This document shows positions 12,442 to 25,500 of a stretch of DNA of 64,000 bases, piece after piece (position 1 is the stretch's first letter; each line of letters starts with the position of its first letter). This DNA comes from Dysidea avara (Eukaryota; Porifera; Demospongiae; Dictyoceratida; Dysideidae): the NCBI RefSeq assembly GCF_963678975.1, contig NC_089276.1:19528726-19592725 (forward strand), given 5' to 3'. The position numbers and the translations under genes were made by a program. The notes beneath the pieces were generated by a model. It saw only the letters and a list, made by a program, of their open reading frames with translations, had not been told where the DNA came from and ran no database searches.

Positions 12442-13311
12442 AGCATCTCAGAATTCTTGACTAGTTCTTGACTAATTTTTTAGCTATTTGCTATACTGCT
12501 CTAAATATTATGACTGTTTTATTAGAGTAATTGACTGCTCTATCTCGATCTGAACGTCTAGTGCCTTTTTGCAAGTCAATGCAAAATATATTTTATACAT
12601 GTACTTGACCGGCTTCTGGAAACCTCAGAAAGATAAATCCCCTCCCCCCCACCTAGCCACCCCTGAAATACATGTACTCTATTAGACCATTTAATTACTC
12701 TAATACTACAGCAGTTAGGGAATGCCAATAAAACAATTGTGATCAACTCTCAAGCATAATCACTTTAATCAGCCTTGATTTTGAAACCTTGATTGCAACT
12801 GAATTTTGGCCATATGGGTGAATTTGTGATGTACAGAACTAGGTCAGGTAATTAAACTGTACTACTGTATGATTATCCCTACACAGTCAAATATACATCA
12901 ACTGTTCAGTTGAAAGTTTAGTGATCTCACTGAGATACTGTAGTTATGTGATGATGTCTATGAATACAATACAATGGGGAAAGTGTGTATGTAGCTGGTT
13001 GTGGTGGTACTCTATAATACTGTGCTCTCTCTATGCAGCATGTTGATGAGGGTACAATGGGATTAGTCAAAAATTGTTATTATCCACCTGATTAAACATA
13101 TTCAGTGTACGTACCTTTACAAGCCTATACATACTTTAAACTACATAGCTAGTATATTAATGATCATGCTACGATATACTATCTCTTGAGTGGTTATAGT
13201 AATGTAAGTACAAACAACTTTGCAATTGTTCAGAAAAGTTACATACTGTACACACAGTCCTACAAACACATATGTGCTAGTACTACAGGGTAACACAATT
13301 GTAGCAAATAG
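12442..13311. other. Intergenic or 3' flank of the Ig gene
   Basis: It contains degenerate copies of the dispersed CTCTAATAGAGCAGTCA-type motif (about 12515-12550). It is also where the 3' untranslated region of the minus-strand Ig gene would lie. I do not see a canonical AATAAA close to the stop. Confidence 0.35.
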
Positions 13312-13583
13312 TTATGGCTGTACAACCACAGTAATACTTTTACTTTTATGACCAACAGAGTTCCAGGCTTTACAAGTGTAAGTTGTATTGTGCGGAGTAT
13401 CATTTGGGATGTTGGCAATAAACTGTTGATTTTTGTTGGGATCAGGATAGACAGGTCTTCCACCAGTGTACCACTGTACCATTGGAGTAGGCTGCCCAGA
13501 AGCTGAACAGAATATAATTATTGCATTGCCTCCTACTTTAAATGGGTTTGATGAAGAAGCAGCAGTAGAAATTATTGGACAAT
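13312..13583 (-). CDS. Ig gene, last exon (Ig domain and stop codon)
   Basis: The acceptor TTTAATTTCAG precedes a phase-1 start (xAT TGT CCA). The frame reads CPIISTAASSS...IIIFCSASGQP, then MVQWYTGGRP and NTTYTCKAWNSVG, a complete I-set-like domain with its Cys, Trp and YxC residues. It ends ITVVVQP followed by TAA at 13312-13314. The D-x-G of the usual DxGxYxC motif is replaced by an N-T-T-Y-T-C form, giving a possible N-glycosylation site beside the cysteine. An opposite-strand open frame over the same bases is a shadow. Confidence 0.85.
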
Positions 13584-16500
13584 CTGAAATTAAACATTAC
13601 AAAAACTTTACTAAGAATAAAACAAAGAACTTCATAGAATACATATAACAAACAATCAAGAGTTTGCAATATTACATGAGCTCTTGAAACAATGTTACTA
13701 CATTTTAGTAGCATTCAAAGTTTAATTATTTCAATAAACACTACCAAGTACCTACAACTTCCTCCCTGACCAACTTGTACGGGCTTCCCCACCACATCCA
13801 TTGTCCCAATCCACACTCTCAAACTGACTGCAACTAGTTTAATGCATTGAAATATTACATATTTATTTCTATTAATCCCAATATCTAAGAATAATTAAAA
13901 ATACAGACATATTTGCAAAATAGAAAATAAAAATCCAAGCAACTGATAATTCCAACTGGGTCTTGAGTACAAGCAATAAACACCTTGTCCTTATACAATA
14001 CAGACAGATGTGCATACGTATGTTATGTACATACCACTTTAACTTGGGAATTCAAAGGCACCCGTTACTCATATTGCTGGACAATATCTTGATATTGCCC
14101 AGGGAAATATCATGGGAACATGGTTTGCTCATAGCTTTGATGCCCAAAGATATGGTATGTTTTGGCTCAAAACGCTTTTACTTGTTATATTGAGTGACAC
14201 AGAGTGTTTAATTGTGGGTTTGGGTTTACAGGTTAGGCTAGGCTCAATGTAGTTGCAAAATCTTGGCTACTTGACAGTTACTAAATGAAGAATGATCAGT
14301 AAAATAATAGTTTGGGCAATGCGTGAATGCATAGTTTTACCCACCACGAGTCAGCCATTAAATACAAAGAAGACAACTAGATTTAAATAGGTGAGTAACT
14401 TATAGCTGCACTATGCCACTTCACAACAATCACCACATTAGCTAGGGGGGGACAATATAATTATGTTGGTGTATAGGCTGTGTTGATAACATTTCCAACC
14501 AACAAACTGTGTAAAGCTACTGCATAGTTTTTGATGGGGGAAAAATTATGTGAATTGATACTCTTTTGAAACTTTTTCTCTTGAAATATTTACTCAGTGC
14601 ATTTCAGTTACACATTCACCAAGTCCAAGCGAATCATATTAGAGCAGAATCATTGTCTTGAACTATCACTATCAATAATGCAGTGAAATTTGTTGGTATG
14701 TATACAAGCCTTGCTTTGAGACTTGTATGTATATGTGACCGGATTTGCGAAAAGGGGTCTTCCACACACATCCAATTTACCAAATTTGGCAATTCATAAC
14801 TTCAGTTTGGGAAAAGTTAGTACTTCGAAATTTAATCAATACTGAGAACCAACGATAGCTTAATAGATAGTGAAAATGTCAGGCTTGCATCTTTCTTGCA
14901 CACAAAGTTATGGTCTTCCAAGTTTATAGAATTGGATGTGTGTGGAAGACCCCTTTTCGCAAATCCAGTCACATATAGTGACAAAAACTGTCATACCTAC
15001 CATCTATTATACCAACAAGCTAGCAGAGTTATTTTATTATACAGTAGTTATACAACGGGCACGAGTGCTCTGCCTGATATAAACGCAAGAGCCCGAGGGC
15101 TGTCAGGCCCAAAGGCAAGTGCATTTATATAGGCAGAGCACGAGTGCACGTTGTATAACTGTTACGTAATAGGTGGGGAGAGTCTCACAAGACAGCTGTA
15201 ACACTTATAAAGGCCAGGTTTCTAACATCGATTGTGGGTAACCAAGCCGAACGTTGCGATGACGTTCCCTCTACAGTACTGCAGCCACCTGAGATATTGA
15301 AAGCTAGTACACTGTGGGATCACTAACCTGCATTTGCTGTTCGACTCTCATCATGTAGTGCTCAGCATGCCAGCATGATCATTCAATCGCCATATAGACT
15401 AAGCGCCAGACTAATCGCCATATATAGTGATTTTCTCGAGCGAAAAAAGTAGCTAATAGACAGTTTAAGTAAACAAAACCTAACTACTAAACTATACTAG
15501 TCTAATTCTTACTATTAACACTGGCTAAACTCGAATCTAGTGGCATGACAAAAACTGGTTACCAAAATCGAACGTAAAGGTGAGTATTAATAACTTGCTG
15601 TTCCAATAGTGAAGTTGCAAAATCCTAAAAACTAAAAGCAAAAAAGAATAAAATAAACGGATCCCAATTTTTCTAGCATTGTGTTTAAAGCATAATGACG
15701 TATGAACAATGTTCTAATGTCCATTAGCACACTCTATTAAAACCACTATCAATCATGATTATATTGATGTATAAAAGAAACAGAGTGAGTGCTCTGTAGC
15801 TCTTTCACCTATCAGGTGAGAGAGTGATATATATCACTTATACCAGCACTTATAAGTGGCAAAGGCACAAAGGAGCCTGAAACTTCCATGCGGCTGTGTG
15901 GTAACAGTGATTGAAATTTAAAATTACCTTGTATGGAACACCAATAATTGTGTTGAAACCACACAGGCCACCCTCATTCCTGGTTAGTGGGCTTCTGTTG
16001 TTATTACACTTATGGATTCGCTAGTACCTGTGACAGCTGCGCGAGGTGATTAGTACCAGTGGAGCCCCATTTAAGGAAGTGCTAGCAATTGGCAAACACT
16101 TGCACGGAAGTCGACATTTTGCTAACGAGAGAATTTGTTATATATACTGAAAATCATGTTATCCTTCCACCTAGCACTTTCAGTGCCAACTTTCTAGGTA
16201 TGAAATTCTATACTTTGGAATGCCAGCACCTAACTGTGATGCCATACATATACATGTATCAATATTTTTAGCCTGTTTTTTAGCAGGTTGATTAATAACA
16301 CCTGGCCCTCTTGCTGCCAGCACTCACTGTTTCACATGCTAATTCCATTGCTACCTCTCATTGCTATAGCGGGTTTGCTGATATATACACACTTAGCTAG
16401 TGATGCACCAATAAGAGATTTTGTGGATTATCCGATTAGCCAATATTGAGTTTCATATAATGACCGATACCGATAACCGATCCGATGTTTATGTTTACCA

Positions 16501-19500
16501 AAATTTCACACGTATTTGGCAAAATTGCTATTTTTGTCTTATTTTTATGAAACAATAGCATCACGGTCAGTAAAATTAATCAGCTAAAATAATCTGCTAT
16601 AATAACTGAAATTTGGTATACCGATTTCCAATTATTTACCAATTAATTGGTGCATCCCTATTTTTAGCCCTTTGGCCTGCGACCCTCATGCCTCATGTGT
16701 ATCAGCTAAATCCCTCACAGCTGTGGTATAACTTTACATGTGTACATACATTCAACAGTCAAACTAATCTGCTGTTCTGCAATTGATTCAGGATGATTAT
16801 AAGCTCGACATGTGTACACTCCATCATCAGAAATACTAACAGGATCAATCAACAACTCTGACATATCCGTTGCAGCATCTGATTTAAGCTGGATTCCTTT
16901 GTCATTATACCAGCTAATGTTGACTGGATAAGTAGAATCAACATCATTGCTAACCGTACATGTGAAATAAGCCTTGTCTCCTTCCTTAACTGTTGTTGCA
17001 TCGCTAACGTCGGTAATGATTGGTGGACCTTAAAGTTGATGAATGTATATACACTCACATGAATAATTACATTTAGTATTAGAATATGACAATTCAAACA
17101 CTGTGAACACTAATACTGTATTTGCTATTTACTTGTCAATTAAAATATTCATCATACATTATAATAGTGTTATTAGTAGGAGATCCCCAAACTGATGCAC
17201 CCACCTTACAAATTCCACCCATAAAAATCATTAGAGGAACATCTTATGCAACGAAAAGCACCTTCACAGAAGAGTGTTAGTGTTACTAATGCCAAATATT
17301 ATACCCTTTACAGAAGAATAAATACTAAATTTTAAAAAGACTGCCTAAACCTGATCTTTAGTTTGCCTACCTGCAGTTACAAGCTAGAGGTTGAATATTG
17401 CATTGTATGATTACTGTATTATGCTGCAACAACAAACTCAGCACTGTGTCACTTCTTTTAACACTTCCTTGCTGAAAAGCACACCACAGGTATATTCCAC
17501 TTGCAAACAATAATAATACTGACATGTCAGACACTTCAATAATACAGACAAATATTTGTGCAAAAGCAATTAATTCGGATGCAAATGCATCGAATTCTAT
17601 TGCCAAGACTAACTTTAGTGCAAGTGTGACAAATTTTAAAGCAAAAGCAACAAATTGTATTACAAAGACGACAAACTCTATTGCTAACAGAACATGGCCA
17701 ATTGCGAAGGTGACCAATTCAATAGCAAAAACCTGTAAACTAGATGCCTGGATGAAAAGAGTATAGCACAATGTCAATTTTCTCACCATACACAGTAATT
17801 GTAGCATTATCAGATATCACACTACCATCATCATTAGTAGCAACACAACGATAGACACCTTCATCTTCTTCTGTGATCACACTAAATATCAGTTTAGGTG
17901 ATGTGATATTCATAGCTCTGTGGGAAGGTCTAATCCAACTATTACTAGATGACTGGTATTTCTCCCATTTGATGGTAACATATCCATTAGCTTCACAATT
18001 CATCACTTCCTTTTCTTTATCATTTCTCCTGCATACGTTAGGTTTTGGATGTTCTTTGAAATGTGGAATAGCTACGGGTACAATTTAAACACAATATAGA
18101 CATCATACTTGTGCAGAGTATGTAACAATGTTGTGATATTTCTAATTGGCAAAGTCCTTGGTTTTCAGCTGTTGACAATCAATGTTCATTGTAGAAATGA
18201 TACAGGGAATTTTAAGGATCATCAAGTAAACAGTTATGAAACAAAGGAGGTTGCTTACGCACATCTGCATACAGGCTGTAAGTACAAATTAACACTTCCT
18301 ATACTTCACATAGCTAGCTTATTAGCATTAGTAATGAATGAAGTGGACTATACAATACTGTAGGCGGGGAAAGTTACACATGGGAAAAGTTAGGCAAAAT
18401 TTGCAAACGTAGCCATCATCGTGAAACTTTTACACCAGTTAGCATAGTACTTTTTGTAGCAAAAAAAATTTTTTTGAGTGGCTAAACTCATGCAAGACCT
18501 GTCACCTCGTGTCAATCGTGTGTCGAAATGGCATTGTTTAAGTATTTTAAACTTTAGGCAAAAGGGGAAAAGGGCATCCATCTGCCAGCAGAAAACGGCC
18601 CTCTTTCTCAGGTGCTACCACTGATCATTTTAAAACATGGCAATGAAGCAGTAATGAAGACTTCAAGGAAAGCGCAATGCATAGTGGACAATACGAAGAA
18701 GGCAAGTATGCTTTGTATCATAGCAATTTGGCAGCTGTTCAACATTTCAGCAAAGATTTTGAGCCAGATACACTCAAGGAGAGCACTATAATGGGGTGGG
18801 AAAGCTAAATATCTGGATGAAATGCGCAAGAGAAAGAAACGTGGGTGCAAGGATATAGAATTAAAAATGTTACAAGCAGCAAAGATAGGAAGGCCATTAC
18901 TAATTGGGCAGAAGCATGACAAGGAAGTGCAGGAGTATTTGGTTTGCTTTATGAGAGGTTGACACAGCTGTAAATACACTTGTTGTAAGATCTGTTGGTA
19001 CAGCAGTTATGCGCAGAAGAGAGCCAGGAATGCTAGCATCTGAAGGTGGATCAATTGTGTTGACAAAAGACTGGGCATGTTATCTGTTGCAGCAGATGCA
19101 TGGGATTTGTCAAACGGAAGGCTACAACCAAGGAAAAAAGTACTGTGGAAGACTTTGATGTAGTAAAGAATGATTTTTTTTGTTTGAAATCAAGGTTGTG
19201 GTAGCTTTGGAAGAAATCCCACCTGAATTATTAATAAACTTTGACCAGATTGGACTGAAGTGTGTTCCAGTTGGTGACTGGACTATGGCAAAGCAGGGAT
19301 CCAAAAGTGTTCCCGTATCCGGTTTGGGAGATAAACGCCTATAACTGCAGTTTTTGCTGGCACACCATCTGGAATGTTCCTGCCACCGCAGCTGATATCT
19401 GAAGGGAAAACGAAAGCTTGTCTGCCCAAAGTCAAATTCCCACAAGTTGGGATATTACATGTACTCCAAATCACTGGGCAAATGAAGAGTCAATGAAAAG

Positions 19501-22500
19501 GTACATTTTAAAAATCATTGTGCCAAATGTGGAGAAAAACAAGAAAGATAAGAAGTTGCCCAGTAGCCAGCGAACACTATGCCTTATGGATAATTTCTCT
19601 GCACAGTGCACTGATGGGATTGTTGCACTATTTGAGTCTGATAGGATTGGTACTGTGTATGTCCCTGCTAACTGTACAGGGAAACTTCAATCAATGGACA
19701 TTAGTGTAAACAAGTCGGTGAAGACATTTTTGAAGGACGACTTTCAAAATAATATTGGTATGTCAAGGAGATGCTCACACAAATTGACGATACTAGCACT
19801 AAACATAGTGACATAAGGTCTAACTAAGCCAATCACATTTCCAATGGGAAGAATGAAGCATATTTCAGCTGAGTGGATAGTGGATGCTGTTCATTATATC
19901 TATACCCATCCAGTATTGATTCGTAATGGTTTCCGTGCTGCTGGAATCACTGCTGCCATAAGTGAACTTTCGTGACAGTATATACTACGTAGGTGACTTA
20001 GTGTACTGTATAATGATTTTTTTTTGCAATTACTGATTATATACAAATTCATAATTTTATTATTAATGATAAATTAATTCATTGTACTAATAGCTACAAT
20101 CAACAGCATTACTGAATCACAATAATAGATGTAAGTCACTGCTTTGAAAAAGAGTCATGATAAGCTTATCAAAGCAATCAAATAAACGCTTGCGTATGCT
20201 CTCTTGCTTGTAGAATACATCACAAGGGTCTTCTCCATGTACAATTGAAGTGACAAAGGCAATGGCAAATATCCCACAGTCCTTTATACCAGCTTGCACT
20301 TGTAGATATTTCACACTCATCTCCACCAAACATGTTCTTGATCAAAGAACAAGTAGTTGCACCAATATCAGGAAACAGGGAGTCATACACAATTACTGAA
20401 TTGCTGTTACAGCCAATGATGGCGACAGCAATCCAGTGATGCCTATTTAAGCAGTGAATTATTTGAACAGAACCGTCATGAATATTATAACACTTTTCTT
20501 GCATAAGTGTTGAGTATAATCCACCAATAAAAGGGAATTGTTCTTTTATCAGCTTCTGAGCAAACTGTATATGCTTGTCTGAAGCCTCATCTCCACACTG
20601 CAAAATTGAAGGGGTCAGTGCAAAAAGAGGATAACCCACATTTGAAAAACAAAATGGTCGTGTGGTGGGCCTTAATTAGAAATTTTAGACATTTCTGAAT
20701 TGCCATAGACTAATACAAATTTTAATTTGGTTATGACTTGAACTTTTACGTCCCATTGTTAAATTTCATGGAAACATTATTAACATGCCTAACAAAGCAA
20801 TTTTGGCAAATCAACATTCATTTAATGGCAAATCAACATTAACATTCATTATTAACATTCATAAAATGGCAAATCTCTAAACGTGGGTTACTCCCTTTTA
20901 CCACCGCTGACCCCTTCAATTATTCTATCATTCAAATTCAGTCTTCTGTGGTCGTATCGAACCCAGATCTCAGTGTCTCCATCAGCATGAAGATTGAGAG
21001 TAGTTTGCACTGACACCAAACTGCTACTACTACTGGTACTTGACCCTAGATCTGCAGAAACTTTACAAGATGGTTCTGAAGTATGTAATGGGGCTTTTGC
21101 ATGGTCCCTTTCTCTTAAATTTTCTACTAACAGTTTTAAAAAAATCTTTTGTAAGCTCTTACTATCATCGCTAGTGAATTTGAGCTGACACGGGATCTCC
21201 ATGCCTCCTTGTGGTAAATCATATGAGTATCTTCTAGTACCTGTAACTACACATGATACGGCACCATCTCTCCTTAAAAACACGTAGTACAAGGTAGAAA
21301 TCCTCCTAGGCATGTGCCTAACAATGCGGCTTGATTAGTACACAACAACAGCATATCTATCATATCCTCTCGAAAGCAAGGTAAAACTTCTCCAAAAAGG
21401 AATCCAAAATGTTTTGATAGAAATGGTATCCCCTAACACAACTATCTACGCGGTACTCGGCATCCATGACTAAAACGCACATGACTAACAATCAATAAAA
21501 GAGGTGCCTATTCAAGGTCGACTACGAGTGGAGGTAACGCGAAACTTTTCTGCCGCAATCAACAGATAATTGTTGGAATCGCAAAACTTTTCCGCCAGTA
21601 TGCAAAGTAGGATGCCATTCGCGAAACTTTTCCCACACATAACTTTCCCTGCCTACGGTATGTCTACTAGCATATCTGCAGGTATAAGCAAATTCCCAAA
21701 TTTCATAACTTTCTATTTCTATGATCCTTTATTAATCCTTTATTTTTTGTATAAATACGTATTTTTGCTCACATGTTTGTAACATAGTTATTGACTGGTA
21801 AACCCACACATACAACATTAAATAAAGAAAGAATTGCATCACACATATCATAAGATTAGTTTTGCATCTGAATGCGTGCCTAACCATCAATTACAGTGGC
21901 CATTACACTCCGTTATCAGTACTATGTCCAGCCCTTTACACAGCCTTACAAATAAAGAAAAAGCCTGTGCAATACTCAAACTATAGTCAAAATAATATAC
22001 CAGTTGGTTCTACAACTAGTAGATTATATGAGCACTTACTAATAGTCTGATCACCAAAAATTGAATTGGTACAGCACTGGAGATGAATGCTCTGAGCAAG
22101 ACGACCAGAAGTACAATATAACACTTAAAGCACTGCCTATGCTTGTGTATATGAAAAATACAGCACTTAGGGGTGTCTCAAGGCTAATAGAGCACTCAGC
22201 TTTACCTTGTGCTTTATTAGCCTCTCTACACACCCCACCGTGCTGTATTTTCTGCACTCACATGTAATGGTGCTTAACTATAACGTAATATGTACATGTA
22301 GCTATACTTTTCAAAAGTATCCTACAGAGCATTACCAGACTACAGTACTTGCTAGAGCATGTGTTTTTATGTGCTTCACACACTGATAGGAGAACCTTTT
22401 CAACCACCCTGTAAGTGTTTTGATCAAATAATTGACCATCATTCATAACTGTAGCACTCAAATTTTTATTCAGCAAAATAGTGCAGTAGTATTGTATAGC

Positions 22501-25500
22501 AACGTTGAAACGGGTCACTACTGCTGACCCGGATGACCCACTGACCCGGATTTGACCCGGATTAATTAAAGCCGAGGCGTGCGATAAGAGCTATGTTTCG
22601 ACTAGTCTCGAGCGAGTGAGACTACGTTTTGAGCGTTTGATTCGTGTTGAGTAAATATTGCAACTTCAGCCTAGCTGTAGGTTGAAGACCAAAAAAAAAA
22701 AGGTCATCACCTACTGACAATAGCTACCCCTCACCATAGATACCCTCAGTTTCGTGCTACATATTGCACTTACTAATAAATGGGCGTAGCTGAGCATATG
22801 TTGGTGACATGATAAGTGGGTGTGGCTCACGAAAGAGCTATGCGATAGTGTTTATAAGTTTCCACGTCGTCAAACAAACAATTTAGTTTCTCACGTGATC
22901 CAATCCGGGTCAGACCCGGATAATTTGTAAACCGGGTCGGACCTGGATGACCCGGAGAAAATGTGACCCGGTTGACCCGACCCGGTTTCAATGCTGTTGT
23001 ATAGTAGGGATTATGAATCTGTGGGTTTTCCTGCCTAAATTTATCACCAGCCTCATTTTTCCTTCATGAGTATTGGCTACTAATCCAAACATACTTTCAG
23101 AGCAACCCCAAACACTTCATCAGAAAATCACAGTACTGTACTTCAAAAGGGTGTACAGGGTTAAAGTCTTAAATTAATTAGGGTACAGGCATTTCAAAGG
23201 AGAGGCAAGCAGTTTCCAGGACAAGGGAAATTGGCTTCCCTCCCATAAAATAGAATGCCATTTGATATAAATTTATTTAGAATTACTCACTATTCACTTC
23301 CAACCAGGCACAATTAGTAACACTTCCACATTCATTGCTAACTCTGCAACAGTACGATCCTTCAACAGATAATTCAGCATCAAACACTGTCAAGCTTCTC
23401 ACTGCTGTCAATTGACCATGCCTTTGAGGAAACAACCATGTTGTAGATGATGTCTTTGACTTCTTGGGAAGTCTTTTTCCATCCTCTCTATTCCAGTCAT
23501 AAATCAATACACCATGACTTAGGGCTAAGCATGTAAATTTAGCAGTTTTTCCTAGTAGGACTGTAATATTATCTGGTGGTCTGATCATCTCTGGACATGG
23601 GACTAGTACATACAAAACATACTGTATTATAGACATTATCACTTTGCACATGCACTATATCTATATGCATAGACATAGTACAGGCTACATATGTGACTAA
23701 ATTTGCTGATCTACACACATACATATGTATGTACAGTATGACTCTATTCATCCAGAATTTAGTCACACACACACCGGCATACATGGATGCATATCACACT
23801 CACACACACACGCACACACATACACACACACTCTATATGCACACACCACGGCACCACGCACACACGCACACACAAGCAACGCAAAGCCTTCAGCTTCCAT
23901 ACTAGCATGGTCACACCTACCCAGCGAACCAGCACTGGGAATTGTGTGCTACTCAGGTGCTATGAGTCAGCACAGGCAAATCCCCTGGGGCATGACTAGT
24001 AACCCATCGGAGGCTGTGCCATGTTCAGGTGAGACTTTGGGAGTCCACACACACACACACACGCACACGCATACGCACACGCACACGCACACGCACACAC
24101 AATCTGTACATACTGTACCTTGAACATGCAACTTCACAGTCTTAGATTTGACTCGCCCTGCACTGTTTTCTGCAATACAGTAATACTCTCCAGCATAATA
24201 CCCATTTGCTCTTTTTATGTATAAGATACTATTAACTTTATCCTGTGATGTTGAGTTGACTTGTGTAGCTGTAATAGGCATTCTCAAACCCAATCTTTTC
24301 CAAATTAGTGCAACGATGCCATAGCCAACAGCCTCACATGAGAATCTAACATTATTAAAAACATCTACTTCCATGTCATTAGGATGGGATGAAAAAACTG
24401 GTAGAGACACTAAAAACAATAGCATTAATACACTGCATAATGACTTCTAATAATACATAGTACAAAAATTTAATCTAGGTCAGTAACAAAGTGTGTGCTA
24501 GCAATTGTTACATTTATATAAATGTGTATTCTGATTTTATGTATTTATGCACTGACCTTTAATTTCTAACGTAGAGAAATCAGAAGCGATTTTTCCAGTA
24601 GAATTACTAAAAGTACATCGATAATCACCAGAATCTTCTAGCTTCACATTAGTAAGAGTTATGTGAGATGATAGGTCATTTCTTGCCCATATAAGAAAAT
24701 TACCATTGCGTTTCTCCCATACGTAATTGAGATCTGGCCTGTCAGGCATACACTTCATTGACACATTGAAATTGCTCCTGTTGAGGTGTACAACTGGATC
24801 AGATATTAATACTGTTGGACGATCTGGGGTGTCTGGGTATATACAGTACACACATAGCTATTACAAACATGGCTTGACTATGTACAAGTAAATTCAGTAT
24901 TTATACTTGAATAGTATGTATTATTGTAAGGGACTACATACAGCATGTAACCTAGTCTGTTATCTAAACATCACGTATTATACTGTATTATGCAGATCGA
25001 GCAATATATGTGTACATGGATACAGTAGATACAGTACAATGTACTGTGCATACCTGCTAATGTAAGTTTTGCTTGATTTGATATTGCTCCTATTTGGTTT
25101 GCCCAAGCAACACAATGATAAGTTCCAACATCATCTTCAGTCACATTGGGGATAGTGAGTGTACTGGTGGTCAGTTCTGGTGAAGACAATCGTACAGGAC
25201 GTGGTAAATTATCTTTTCCTTCCCATTCAATTGATATTTTGCCATATGCTTGAACAGAACATGTAAACACACCACTAAATGGAGCAGCAGCACTTGTATC
25301 AGTAGGATGAGTGATGATATGAGGAGCAGGAACTAAGTACATGAAGAGAAGACATACAATATTTCTAGTATGTTATAACACTTGTCTTTACAATCTTTGT
25401 GGATTTCATATGCATGTGCACACACCTTTGATCACAACATCGGCATATGTCGAAAAACTATTTCCACCAGTATTGCTAGTAGTACACTGGTATCGACCTT

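Larger units (their letters stand above)
18363..21653. mobile_element. 3.3-kb TA-flanked transposon: pogo-like transposase plus Ulp1 protease
   Basis: Both ends carry matching inverted repeats: GGCGGGGAAAGTTACACATG then GGAAAAGTT on the left, and AACTTTTCCCACACATAACT then TTCCCTGCC on the right. Each is flanked by TA (18361-18362 and 21654-21655), the target site of Tc1/mariner/pogo elements. Copies of GCGAAACTTTTC lie just inside the ends (about 18420, 21540, 21580, 21620). A decayed DDE transposase (plus, 18640-19975) and a convergent Ulp1-like protease gene (minus, 20117-21313) both lie between the ends. The element sits in an intron of the Ig gene. Chance nesting of two elements remains possible, but no second set of ends was seen. 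Confidence 0.8.

Noticed and set aside
13466-13648. Plus-strand open frame of 60 codons
   Set aside because: It is the complement of the last Ig exon, which has domain and splice-site support on the minus strand.
17367-17807. A 146-codon hydrophobic protein resembling a multi-pass membrane protein
   Set aside because: Its pattern comes from the 21-bp tandem repeat, and it overlaps an Ig exon end in another frame.
18109-18363. Plus-strand 84-codon frame that could be a small secreted protein
   Set aside because: No domain or splice support, intronic position, and it ends exactly at the transposon boundary by chance.
19122-19445. Minus-strand 107-codon frame
   Set aside because: It is a shadow of the plus-strand pogo-like transposase (VPVGDW, GLGDKR region).
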